Assembly: GCA_013140605.1 (NCBI GenBank)
Contig: JABFSL010000070.1
Coordinates: 1 to 43,865, forward strand
Direction: 5' to 3'
Length of the DNA stretch: 43,865 nucleotides
DNA from: Anaerolineales bacterium
GTDB taxonomy: Bacteria > Chloroflexota > Anaerolineae > Anaerolineales > Villigracilaceae
The notes under the pieces were generated by a model that worked only from the letters and a program-made list of their open reading frames with translations, did no database searches and had not been told where the DNA came from. Of this stretch, positions 8,562-16,278 are shown piece after piece. The position numbers and the translations under genes are program-made. Each line of letters begins with the position of its first letter. Position 1 is the stretch's first letter.

Positions 8562-8602
8562 TATCTACTAGAAATTATATCGAATGATGTAGATAAAGTC
8601 AA
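8562..8602 (-). promoter_or_regulatory. Strong sigma70-type promoter with flanking palindrome
   Basis: On the minus strand TTGACT (8602-8597) and TATAAT (8579-8574) have the ideal 17-nt spacer. TATCTAC (8562-8568) and GTAGATA (8589-8595) form an inverted repeat around the -10, where a repressor could block polymerase. It drives the three-gene recombinase unit. Confidence 0.7.
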
Positions 8603-8841
8603 GAGTGTAGGAGTTTGATTTGGAAAAACCGCTCTCCCCCATTGGGTGATTTGCATAATGAAGCCAGAATAAATGATGGGTAAAAAAGGAAGTAAGGTAT
8701 CTATTAAAGCTGGCTTTTATTAAATGTACTTTCATGCGGCCAAAAAACTACCTCCCCTACCCCGACAGCTGATCCAGAAGAAATATACAATCACGATGGG
8801 CTTGTGTAGATAAATTGATTTTTTCGTGAGATGTTTTTATA
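8603..8841. other. Intergenic stretch without a gene
   Basis: This stretch separates the recombinase promoter from the lysine-rich mini-gene region. Short open frames here lack ribosome binding sites. I see no direct repeats that would mark attachment sites and no RNA gene. Confidence 0.4.
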
Positions 8842-8878
8842 ATACATCCCCCAGTCTATACTGATCTGGGGGATGTAT
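8842..8878. repeat. 13-bp perfect palindromic hairpin
   Basis: ATACATCCCCCAG (8842-8854) and CTGGGGGATGTAT (8866-8878) pair perfectly around an 11-nt loop. T-runs lie on the 5' side and A-runs on the 3' side for both strands, so the U-tail of a normal terminator is missing. It lies just after the mini-gene on the minus strand and may stabilise its mRNA or end transcription weakly. Confidence 0.55.
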
Positions 8879-8901
8879 AAAAATCAACTTAAACGATTGG
8901 G

Positions 8902-8979
8902 TTACTTCTTGGGAGGCGCCGGCTTTTCCTTCTTCTTCTTTTTCTTTTCCTTGTTCTTGCCTTGCTCTTTATTTGCCAT
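8902..8979 (-). CDS. Lysine-rich mini-protein (25 aa)
   Basis: A 25-codon frame, too short for most gene finders, starting MANKEQGKNKEK, continuing with a lysine run and ending EKPAPPKK. Support comes from an ideal AAAGGAG six bases before the ATG, an extended -10 promoter 64 nt upstream and a strong hairpin just after the stop. The peptide is about half Lys and has no hydrophobic segment, so it is probably cytoplasmic and may bind nucleic acid or ribosomes. Function unknown. The lysine run is encoded mostly by AAG, which argues against simple poly-A slippage. Confidence 0.6.
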   Translation of the reverse strand: MANKEQGKNKEKKKKKKEKPAPPKK

Positions 8980-9042
8980 GGTTATCTCCTTTCCAAAAAC
9001 CAACAGGGTTGATTCTTGAATAAAATGTTGTGGGCAAAGCAA

Positions 9043-9051
9043 ATTATATCA
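9043..9051 (-). promoter_or_regulatory. Extended -10 promoter of the lysine-rich mini-gene
   Basis: The minus strand reads TGATATAAT, an extended -10 (TGN-TATAAT). Transcription would start near 9036, leaving a leader of about 55 nt before the mini-gene. Confidence 0.45.
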
Positions 9052-9062
9052 CCAGCATTTCA

Positions 9063-11507
9063 TCATATCACTTTAAATACTTTTGCAATGGCTCTGCCTG
9101 CCTTGATCCCTTCAAGCGCACAATGATCGGCCGTCTCCACACCGCGCAATAAATTTCCCGCTACAAACACACCTGTGACAGAGGAATGAAACTCAGTATC
9201 AATTTTCGGGCCGCGTGTGATCGGGTCAATTGTCAACCCGCCGAGCCGCGCCATCTCATTTTCGGGAATCCAATTACCAGTAAAGATGACCGTGTCACAT
9301 TCCACATTTTCGATTTGACCATTCCCGTGGGTCAGTTCAATTCCTTCAACACGTTTATGTCCAAAAATGTTTGTGATGCGGGTGTTTGTTATGATCGGCG
9401 TGTGCGTGAAAATATCCGCTACCGCCCATTTCATAACCACATAAGGGAATTCAATTTGATGCTTTGACTCTTCTGTTGTCATCATCACGCACTTGATATT
9501 CGCATGGTTGAGTGTCATCAAAGCGGACAAACTCACCAACTCTGCGCCGACAATGACCGCATGTTTCCCAACCGGCAAATGTTCCTGATACACAAAGCGC
9601 TGCAACGAACCCGTTGTATAAACCCCTTGTGGACGTGTTCCCGGAACCATCCTCGCCGCGCGCGGACGTTCACGCACACCTGTTGCCAGCAAAACAGTCT
9701 GAGCTTCGATTTCGCCTAGTCCGTTTGGAGAAGTGAACGCAAGTTTAAAAGAATTATTCTCTCTCTTCTCTGTGCTCTCTGTGGCTAAATCCTTCCATCC
9801 CAAAATCGTCGTGGATGTTTGAATCTCCACATTATGTTTCTCTGCCAGGTCGCGGTAATACTGCGTATAACGCGGACCAGAATACATGCGCCACAAATCC
9901 GCACGCCCAAAGCCAGTGTGATGACACATGCGCGGCATCCCGCCAGCCTCGGGTTCGCGGTCAACAACAAGGATATTTTTAATTCCCTGCTTCTTCAATT
10001 CGATGGCAGTCGAAAGCCCGGCAGGCCCCGCGCCGACAATTAACACATCACATGTCGTAGTAGCGACTTTATCATCCCCGAAGGGGGCAGTCGCTAAACG
10101 ACTAAAGCCGTTACTCTGACGAGTCTCCAAAGTCTTTACCAGCGCCGCATGACAATTAAATCCCTGGCATCTTCCCTGTGATGCGCGCGTCCGTCTTCGC
10201 AAGCCATCCAAATTCGTGGCAGGGATCGTAGCGTTCATTGCATCCATCAACTCACCGCGCGAGACTCTTTCGCAATGACAGACAATTTCCGCATACAAGG
10301 CATTGCGCGCGATCATCTCCGCATCCTGATGCGGCCTCACATCCGCCTGTCCGATGGTCGGCATCTTCACGGATTTAAAATCAGCTTTCAGTTTAAATTC
10401 CAGACCCGCACCCTTCAGCAGTTCAAACGCATACTCGGCAATTCCCATCGCCGCCGAAACTCCCGTTGATCGAATCCCGCCCACACACAAATAATTTTGT
10501 TCCGCGTGCATCTCGATCTGATAATCGCTGTGTTCCGTTGCCGCGCGTAAACCTGAATAGGTCGCTGTCACTTCTTCATCCAGCAGTTGCGGCAGGATCT
10601 CGCGTCCCTTGCCGATCAACATTTCAAGCCCATCCGCGGTTGTTTGTGTGGCGGTCTTATCGGGCAAATCTTCCGCAGTCGGCCCAAGCAAAATATTTCC
10701 ATAGACAGTCGGGCTGATCAACACACCTTTTGTTTTGGATGTTGGCACTGGCAGCAGGACGTGATTTACGAGAGGTCTCGCCAATTTGTCATAAACAATT
10801 AACTGTCCGCGTCGCGGCGTGACTGTGAAGTTGGTGTGGCCAAATTGGGCATTGATCTCGTCTGAAAACAATCCCGCTGCGTTGATAACCCAGTAAGCTT
10901 GGATCTCGGCTTGTTCAGACGGTAGACCGTTGACGATGGACCATAACGGCCGACCGTCTACCGTCAATGGTCGGATTTGCTTCACCCGAAAATTCAAGAA
11001 CAACTCCATGCCATTCAATACGGCCTGATACGCAAACGCGAGCGGGACCCCGAATGTGCAAAGGATCCCCTCCCCTGGCACAAACAAACCACCCAGAGCA
11101 CCCTTGTTGATATGCGGCTCGCGCTCATAAATTTCATCCGCTGAAATTATTTTCACGTCAAACTCACCATTATCATGAGCCTGTTTTAGTAACTTTGGCA
11201 AAGTGTCAAACTGTTCCTGATTCCAGGCGATCAAAAGCCCGCCGAGTCTTTCATGAGCAATATTGGCTTCAGGTAAAAATTTATCCATCAAGGCATAACT
11301 TCGCTTTAAAAGTTTAGCCTCGAGCGAGCCTGGTTTGGCATCGTAGCCTGTGTGCCAAATGGCTGTACTGGCCTTCGATGTCCCCATCCCCACATCGGGA
11401 TTCGACTCTACCAATGCAACCTTGAGTTGGTAGCGGGAAAGTTCGCGCGCAATAGCCGACCCCACCACCCCTGCGCCAATCACTGCAATGTCAAATGTTT
11501 GTGTCAT
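9063..11507 (-). CDS. Fused glycerol-3-phosphate dehydrogenase-type flavoprotein, BFD [2Fe-2S] and NAD(P)/FAD oxidoreductase
   Basis: An 814-residue three-part enzyme. Residues 1 to about 375 form a DAO-fold FAD domain like GlpA (GAGVVG at 11-16). About 405-460 is a BFD-like domain with C410-x-C412 and C447-xxxx-C452, which should hold a [2Fe-2S] cluster. From about 485 on comes a pyridine-nucleotide-disulphide-type oxidoreductase (GAGPAG at 492-497). Together with the neighbouring glycerol kinase this points to oxidation of glycerol-3-phosphate to dihydroxyacetone phosphate, with electrons passed internally. In Thermotoga and clostridia the two flavoproteins are separate genes beside glpK; here they are one. 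The linker (10054-10122) and a loop (9751-9796) look like repeat-derived inserts. ATG is preceded by AGGA. Assignment as L-2-hydroxyglutarate-type oxidase is less likely. Confidence 0.85.
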   Translation of the reverse strand: MTQTFDIAVIGAGVVGSAIARELSRYQLKVALVESNPDVGMGTSKASTAIWHTGYDAKPGSLEAKLLKRSYALMDKFLPEANIAHERLGGLLIAWNQEQFDTLPKLLKQAHDNGEFDVKIISADEIYEREPHINKGALGGLFVPGEGILCTFGVPLAFAYQAVLNGMELFLNFRVKQIRPLTVDGRPLWSIVNGLPSEQAEIQAYWVINAAGLFSDEINAQFGHTNFTVTPRRGQLIVYDKLARPLVNHVLLPVPTSKTKGVLISPTVYGNILLGPTAEDLPDKTATQTTADGLEMLIGKGREILPQLLDEEVTATYSGLRAATEHSDYQIEMHAEQNYLCVGGIRSTGVSAAMGIAEYAFELLKGAGLEFKLKADFKSVKMPTIGQADVRPHQDAEMIARNALYAEIVCHCERVSRGELMDAMNATIPATNLDGLRRRTRASQGRCQGFNCHAALVKTLETRQSNGFSRLATAPFGDDKVATTTCDVLIVGAGPAGLSTAIELKKQGIKNILVVDREPEAGGMPRMCHHTGFGRADLWRMYSGPRYTQYYRDLAEKHNVEIQTSTTILGWKDLATESTEKRENNSFKLAFTSPNGLGEIEAQTVLLATGVRERPRAARMVPGTRPQGVYTTGSLQRFVYQEHLPVGKHAVIVGAELVSLSALMTLNHANIKCVMMTTEESKHQIEFPYVVMKWAVADIFTHTPIITNTRITNIFGHKRVEGIELTHGNGQIENVECDTVIFTGNWIPENEMARLGGLTIDPITRGPKIDTEFHSSVTGVFVAGNLLRGVETADHCALEGIKAGRAIAKVFKVI
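9751..9796. repeat. In-frame insert resembling an interspersed 'CACAGAG' repeat
   Basis: On the minus strand this reads as tandem CACAGAG-like units and encodes LATESTEKRE inside the second oxidoreductase domain. Such CACAGAG-rich tracts occur scattered in other genomes. Inside a gene it would form a surface loop. Confidence 0.4.
10054..10122. repeat. Palindrome-rich linker inside the fusion gene
   Basis: The stretch holds AGTCGTTTAGCGACT (minus strand), the related AGTCGCTAC, and a CCCC-TTCG-GGG hairpin. It encodes the low-complexity linker between the BFD-like and oxidoreductase domains. It resembles short palindromic intergenic repeats more than protein-coding sequence. Confidence 0.4.
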
Positions 11508-11520
11508 AGAGTCCTATTTC

Positions 11521-11638
11521 GTCATTGCGAGGAGGGCGCTTTTCCCGATACCATCCCGAATGCTCTTATTGGGACGAAGCAATCTCTGTAAGCATCAAGA
11601 TTGCTTCGGGCTAAAAACAAGAGCGCCCTCTCAATGAC
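11521..11638. repeat. Dispersed palindromic element, copy 1
   Basis: A 118-bp element with near-matching inverted ends (GTCATTGCGAGGAGGGCGCT and, inverted, GTCATTGAGAGGGCGCTC). Inside, CGAAGCAATCT (11575-11585) pairs perfectly with AGATTGCTTCG (11598-11608). It fills the gap between glpK and the dehydrogenase fusion gene. A related copy lies at 16118. Non-coding; probably a MITE- or REP-like repeat. Confidence 0.7.
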
Positions 11639-11639
11639 A

Positions 11640-13103
11640 TCAACCATGAAATCCCTTCACAGCATTCACTGCCTTATTCCACTGCGACAGTTTCTTTCCT
11701 CTTTCTTCTCCACCCATCTTCGGCGAGTAACTGGTTTCAGATTTCCAATTAGCAGACAGCTCATCAAAAGATGTTCCCAACGCAGAAACGCCCGCGAGAT
11801 TTGCAATTCCAATAGCCGTGGCTTCCAATGCCGCAGAGACACGCACTTCGAGATTAAGTAAATCTGCGATCATTTGCATCAGGTATGGATTCCCCGAAGG
11901 GCCGCCATCCACTTTCAGGTGCGGAGGCGTTTTCCCCAAATCTTGTGACATGGCCGTGACCACTTCATAGACTCGGCACGCAATCCCATCCAACGTAGCG
12001 CGGACAATATCATCGGAGCTGGTGCTGCGGTTCAGGCCGAACATCGCGCCGCGCACATCTGTCCGCCAGTGCGGAGCGGCAAGTCCCTGCAAGGCTGGGA
12101 CAATGACCACGCCCGAATCTGTAGAGCGATTTGCGGCATCATTGCTTGAGGCAGAATCGGTAATCAATTTCAAGTTATCTCTCAGCCATTGCACCGCCGA
12201 GCCTGTGACGAAGATTCCGCCATCGAATGCGTAAGCTGTATATCCATTGAAATTCCATCCGACCGTGGTGAGCAATCCGTTATTGGATAGCTTTGGTTTA
12301 TCGCCAATATTCATCAATAAAAAACTGCCTGTGCCAAAGGAACACTTCATTTCACCCGCATTAAAACAGGCCTGACCGAATAACGCGGCCTGCTGATCAA
12401 CTAATAATGCATGTAATGGCAGCGGCTTTCCATTTCCAAAATCCACATCGCCTATATATCCTGCGGACGGTTTCACTTCCGGCAGCATACTGAGCGGCAC
12501 ATCGAATAGTTTCAGCAGGTCTTCATCCCATTCAAACTTGTTCATATCAAATAATAAAGTGCGCGAAGCAGTGGATGGATCGGTGATATGTAATCTGCCT
12601 TTTGTCAAAGACCAGATGACCCAGGTTTCAGTGGTGCCGAATTTTAGTTTGCCTTCATGCGCTTGTTTGCGAATCTCGGGATAATTTTCAAATACCCACT
12701 TGAGTTTCGGTGCGGAGAAATAACTGTCGAGCAGAAGCCCTGTCTTGTGGCGAAGCAGCTCCGGGTCCACGCGCGAAGCGAGTGCTTTACAGATTGATTC
12801 TCCTCTCGTGTCCTGCCAAACTATGGCGGGAGTCACAGGTTCGCCCGTGTCCTTATCCCAAACCACAAAGGTCTCACCCTGATTGTCAAACCCCACTGCG
12901 GAAATATCATACTTATCGAGCAAGGGTGCGCAGGCCTCTTTCACGGTGCGGATAATGTCGGCAGGTTCCTGCTCCACCCAGCCCGCTTGCGGAAACCGCG
13001 CCGGCAGTTGCGCCGAATTCTTTTCGATCATCTCGCCGTTTTCGTTAACGATGACTGCTGTAGTTTGCGTTGTGCCTTGATCAATGCCGAGCAGATATTT
13101 CAT
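11640..13103 (-). CDS. glpK: Glycerol kinase (FGGY family)
   Basis: A 487-residue sugar-kinase-fold enzyme that phosphorylates glycerol with ATP to glycerol-3-phosphate. Glycerol-kinase landmarks are in order: GIDQGTT near the start, GWVEQEP, WQDTR, DSYFSAPKLKW, the FGTTETWVIW segment, DQQAALFGQ, FGTGSFLLMN and GLAAPHW. Length is normal. GAGGAG lies six bases before the ATG. It lies between an APC permease and the dehydrogenase fusion, so the two glycerol genes would act in sequence. No glycerol facilitator is in the window. Replacement of the usual 'APYW' by APHW and a variable C-terminus are unusual; another FGGY substrate cannot be fully excluded. Confidence 0.85.
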   Translation of the reverse strand: MKYLLGIDQGTTQTTAVIVNENGEMIEKNSAQLPARFPQAGWVEQEPADIIRTVKEACAPLLDKYDISAVGFDNQGETFVVWDKDTGEPVTPAIVWQDTRGESICKALASRVDPELLRHKTGLLLDSYFSAPKLKWVFENYPEIRKQAHEGKLKFGTTETWVIWSLTKGRLHITDPSTASRTLLFDMNKFEWDEDLLKLFDVPLSMLPEVKPSAGYIGDVDFGNGKPLPLHALLVDQQAALFGQACFNAGEMKCSFGTGSFLLMNIGDKPKLSNNGLLTTVGWNFNGYTAYAFDGGIFVTGSAVQWLRDNLKLITDSASSNDAANRSTDSGVVIVPALQGLAAPHWRTDVRGAMFGLNRSTSSDDIVRATLDGIACRVYEVVTAMSQDLGKTPPHLKVDGGPSGNPYLMQMIADLLNLEVRVSAALEATAIGIANLAGVSALGTSFDELSANWKSETSYSPKMGGEERGKKLSQWNKAVNAVKGFHG

Positions 13104-13126
13104 ATGAGGCTCCTCGATATTTGAAT

Positions 13127-13158
13127 AAGAGCGGTATCCCTTGCGAGATACCGCTCTT
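13127..13158. terminator. Intercistronic hairpin between permease and glpK
   Basis: AAGAGCGGTATC (13127-13138) pairs perfectly with GATACCGCTCTT (13147-13158) around an 8-nt loop. The T-tail is weak on both strands (TTATT on the minus strand), so it may be a partial terminator or a processing stem separating permease and glpK expression. Confidence 0.5.
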
Positions 13159-13179
13159 AATTTTACTTTACAAAGGCTG

Positions 13180-14715
13180 TTAACTTTCGCCGTATTTCTT
13201 TTCGATGTCGGCGATCAACTTTTGGCGTTGGGCGATCTTATCGCCTTCGGGAACGCCCTCAAAGCGATTGCGCTCAAAGCCGTACCAGACGATCGGCATC
13301 ACAACGATCATGCCGATGGTGAAGTAGAACACCTTCTCATTGGGCGGGAAGAAACCGCTGATCGCCAACACGAGACCAAATATGATGGCAAGAACTGCGT
13401 TGATCTTTGAAAATCCGCCAAGATGGAACGGTCCTTTTTCTTTCCACTTCGGTCCGCCTTCGGCAAGGAGACCTGCCGCAATAGGCATAACCATGGAAAT
13501 ATAAAGGAATACCGCGCAAGCCACAGCAAGCACAAGGTAGTATGGCGCATATACGGTGCTCAACAATGCAAGTATTGCAGATACCCAAACCGCAGTACCG
13601 GGTGTGCGGTAGGTGGTGCTGACATTGGAAAGAGCCTTGGAGCCGGGCAGACCACCGTCACGAGCAAAAGCATACATCATGCGGGATGTAGAGGTAAGAC
13701 CTGCCAAAGCACAAACATAATTCACGAGCACCATGCCAACAGCAAGGAACAGGCTTAGTGCAAACGGCATTCGGGATGCGCCCCACATATAGAAGAACGA
13801 ACCCCAGCCGGCCGCGCCAGCCTCGTCAATATTTGGCATTGTCAAAACGTAAGCCGCAACTGCCACGAGACCAAAAGTCCAGGACCAGAACACTGCAGTC
13901 CACATACCCTTGGGTACGTTTACCTGTGCATCCTGTGTCTCTTCGGATGTGTGGGCGGAAGCATCAAAGCCTGTAATGGTGTAACAAACATAAGAGAGGC
14001 CGAGCAGGAAGGCAAAGGCCACGTTCTCTGTGCGGAACGGAACCACAGCGCCGCCTACATCGCCTGTAAAGTTCTTGAAGGTCCAAAGACGGGTGATATC
14101 GATCGCAACAGGGCTGAAGGCAAATAATGTAATGATCAGAATGACTGTTAGCCCAAGGATCACATAACCGCTCAGGTCAGTGAGCTTTGTGGTGATATCA
14201 ATATAGTAATGATTGAGTGCGGCTTGAGAGATCAACACAACAGCCACAAAGATGAACTGGTGCCAGTAACCGAATGTGGAAACATCCACGCCAAGTACTG
14301 TGCCAAGCAGGAGGTCTTTGAAGAATACTGTGTACAAAAGCACATCCACGGAAGATACGACGCAGATCAAACCGACGAGGTTAAACCAGGCAGTCGCCCA
14401 ACCCCAGAATTTCCCGCCGAGGTGTGAACTCCAGTGATACAGCCCACCCGCTGTTGGGAAAGACGAAGCGATCTGGCCCATGCCGACCGCAACACTCATT
14501 GCGAGTGCTCCGCCGACCAGCCAGATCATAAATGCGCCGCCAGACCCGAGGGCATTAAATGCCGCAGGGAAGGCAGAGATGCCACCCGCGAGAATACAAA
14601 TGATCGAGAAAGAAATTGCAAAATTCGAGAAACCGCTCATGCGACGTGAAAGTTCCTGGGCATACCCCAATTTATGCAGAACTTGTTTGTCGTGGGCTTG
14701 ACTTTTATCAGCCAT
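13180..14715 (-). CDS. APC-superfamily amino acid permease (ACT-like)
   Basis: A 511-residue integral membrane transporter with about 12 predicted helices. The N-terminal motif SRRMSGFSNFAISFSIIC and the later GFDASAHTSEE are typical of the amino acid/choline transporter branch of the APC superfamily, whose members take up GABA, choline or other amino compounds with cations. Substrate cannot be named. An in-frame ATG 15 codons further upstream exists, but AAGGAG (14726-14731) favours the start at 14715. It precedes glpK on the same strand with a hairpin between. Confidence 0.88.
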   Translation of the reverse strand: MADKSQAHDKQVLHKLGYAQELSRRMSGFSNFAISFSIICILAGGISAFPAAFNALGSGGAFMIWLVGGALAMSVAVGMGQIASSFPTAGGLYHWSSHLGGKFWGWATAWFNLVGLICVVSSVDVLLYTVFFKDLLLGTVLGVDVSTFGYWHQFIFVAVVLISQAALNHYYIDITTKLTDLSGYVILGLTVILIITLFAFSPVAIDITRLWTFKNFTGDVGGAVVPFRTENVAFAFLLGLSYVCYTITGFDASAHTSEETQDAQVNVPKGMWTAVFWSWTFGLVAVAAYVLTMPNIDEAGAAGWGSFFYMWGASRMPFALSLFLAVGMVLVNYVCALAGLTSTSRMMYAFARDGGLPGSKALSNVSTTYRTPGTAVWVSAILALLSTVYAPYYLVLAVACAVFLYISMVMPIAAGLLAEGGPKWKEKGPFHLGGFSKINAVLAIIFGLVLAISGFFPPNEKVFYFTIGMIVVMPIVWYGFERNRFEGVPEGDKIAQRQKLIADIEKKYGES

Positions 14716-14854
14716 TTTCGTAATTCTCCTTGAACTTGAATTTATTATTTTTGAACTCAAGAAACCGAACTTACGAAGAGCGAATAATGATTATCAGCTA
14801 TACACATCCTCCTCACTCCCTCGCGGAAGTACTTATATCCTCTGATTGGTATGC

Positions 14855-14860
14855 ATTATA
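14855..14860 (-). promoter_or_regulatory. Possible -10 box of the permease gene
   Basis: The minus strand reads TATAAT. It would give a leader of about 130 nt before the permease start. No good -35 is seen, and no known riboswitch fold was recognised in the leader. Confidence 0.3.
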
Positions 14861-14920
14861 AACACTGACAATAGCCCAAAGGTACGGGGTAATTCCTGCC
14901 ATTATTCCACAGAATTCCCC

Positions 14921-14949
14921 TTGCCGTAATAGACCAAATGTTCTAAAAT
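14921..14949 (+). promoter_or_regulatory. Promoter giving a leaderless radical SAM mRNA
   Basis: TTGCCG (14921-14926), a 17-nt spacer and TAAAAT (14944-14949) are followed by the ATG only six bases later, so transcription should begin at the start codon. There is no Shine-Dalgarno. Confidence 0.5.
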
Positions 14950-14955
14950 AGATTT

Positions 14956-16113
14956 ATGGACTCAATGGATACGCTCAAGCTGTTGTCTGATCAAATGGCC
15001 CTTGAACCTGATGGAGAACCGCGCATCAGTTCCTCCGCCCCGGCCTGCTTCAGTCCGAAGGAGAAGGATCAAGCTTTTGTGCATCCCGCCCAACTCCCCA
15101 ACGGACAGAAGATCATGCTCCTCAAAACTTTGCTCTCATCGGCGTGTGAGCGTGATTGCTTCTACTGTCCATTCCGCGCAGGGCGTGACTTTCGCCGCGC
15201 CACCTTCAACCCCGATGAATTTGCGGGCTTGTTCAGCAAACTCAATCAGAGTGGAGCGGCTGAAGGTGTATTCCTCAGCTCCGGGCTGGCAGGAGGCGGA
15301 GTCCGCACGATGGATAAACTCCTCGACACCGCAGACATCCTGCGCAAGAAACATCAATATAAAGGCTATCTTCATCTAAAGATCATGCCCGGCTCGGAAA
15401 AAGATCAGGTTTATCGCGCCATGCAGCTGGCCGACCGTGTCTCCATAAATCTCGAGGCCCCAAATACAGAACGTCTCGCAAAACTTGCGCCTCATAAAGT
15501 TTTTATGGAAGAATTATTGCGTCCGCTGAAATGGGTGGAAGAAATTCGGCGGACAGTGCCAGCCTATAAATTTTGGAACGGGCGCTGGCCTTCCTCGGTC
15601 ACGCAATTTGTAGCGGGCGGCTCCGATGAAAGCGACCTCGAATTGCTGACCACTACCAATTGGTTAAATAAAAACGTGCGCTTGAAACGCGCTTATTTTT
15701 CCGCATTCCATCCCATAAGAAACACTCCGCTTGAAAACAAACCCGCCGTTGACCCTATGCGCGAACATCGTTTATATCAGGCGTCCTTCCTGCTGCGTGA
15801 TTACGGCTTTGACCTCGAAGATTTGCCATTTACAGATTCCAGTAATCTCCCGCTCAACGCTGACCCCAAACAAGCCTGGGCGCAGCTATATCTGGTGAAC
15901 CGACCAATTGAAATTAACAAGGCTGAGAAGCGGGAATTGATCCGCATCCCAGGCATTGGCCTAAAAGGTGCAGATGCAATTCTCAATGCAAGAAGGCTAA
16001 ATAAACTGCGCGATCTGTCCTCGTTGAAAAAGCTCGGCATCATCGCCGAACGCGCCGCCCCGTATGTTTTGTTGGATGGAAGAAAATCTGATCAGCAATT
16101 GGTGTTGTTTTAG
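14956..16113 (+). CDS. Putative DNA modification/repair radical SAM protein
   Basis: A 385-residue radical S-adenosylmethionine protein. C64-xxx-C68-xx-C71 (CERDCFYC) binds the [4Fe-4S] cluster that cleaves SAM. The C-terminus (about 328-345, LIRIPGIGLKGADAIL) is a helix-hairpin-helix DNA-binding motif. This pairing matches the family usually encoded next to a uracil-DNA-glycosylase-like protein and named putative DNA modification/repair; the reaction is unknown. The glycosylase-like partner is not adjacent here: a palindromic repeat starts four bases after the stop codon. Confidence 0.85.
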   Translation: MDSMDTLKLLSDQMALEPDGEPRISSSAPACFSPKEKDQAFVHPAQLPNGQKIMLLKTLLSSACERDCFYCPFRAGRDFRRATFNPDEFAGLFSKLNQSGAAEGVFLSSGLAGGGVRTMDKLLDTADILRKKHQYKGYLHLKIMPGSEKDQVYRAMQLADRVSINLEAPNTERLAKLAPHKVFMEELLRPLKWVEEIRRTVPAYKFWNGRWPSSVTQFVAGGSDESDLELLTTTNWLNKNVRLKRAYFSAFHPIRNTPLENKPAVDPMREHRLYQASFLLRDYGFDLEDLPFTDSSNLPLNADPKQAWAQLYLVNRPIEINKAEKRELIRIPGIGLKGADAILNARRLNKLRDLSSLKKLGIIAERAAPYVLLDGRKSDQQLVLF

Positions 16114-16117
16114 ATAT

Positions 16118-16263
16118 GTCGTTGCGAGGACGTTCCTGTACTTTGTCCGACACTTGCGCCGCACTGCGTTCCCTGGCACCGCCCGCCAGGGCAGGTGTGT
16201 TGCAGTGCAGGCGAGCAATCTCTGATAACAGGGGATTGCTTCGCGAAGTGCGCTCGCAACGAC
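16118..16263. repeat. Dispersed palindromic element, copy 2
   Basis: A 146-bp element bounded by GTCGTTGCGAG (16118-16128) and its exact complement CTCGCAACGAC (16253-16263). It contains GCGAGCAATC...GATTGCTTCGC (16211-16244), the same core as copy 1 at 11521, plus an inner CCCTGGC/GCCAGGG stem. It sits between two convergent genes. Confidence 0.7.
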
Positions 16264-16278
16264 ATTGCTCATTTCTTT

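Noticed and set aside
8675-8722. Short plus-strand frame (MGKKGSKVSIKAGFY)
   Set aside because: No ribosome binding site or promoter and no following terminator, unlike the lysine-rich mini-gene nearby.
8842-8878. Perfect 13-bp hairpin as a classical rho-independent terminator
   Set aside because: The T-runs are on the 5' side of the stem on both strands, so no U-tail follows the stem in either transcript.
14716-14955. Riboswitch in the permease leader
   Set aside because: No known aptamer motif could be recognised by eye; the leader only shows a possible -10 box.
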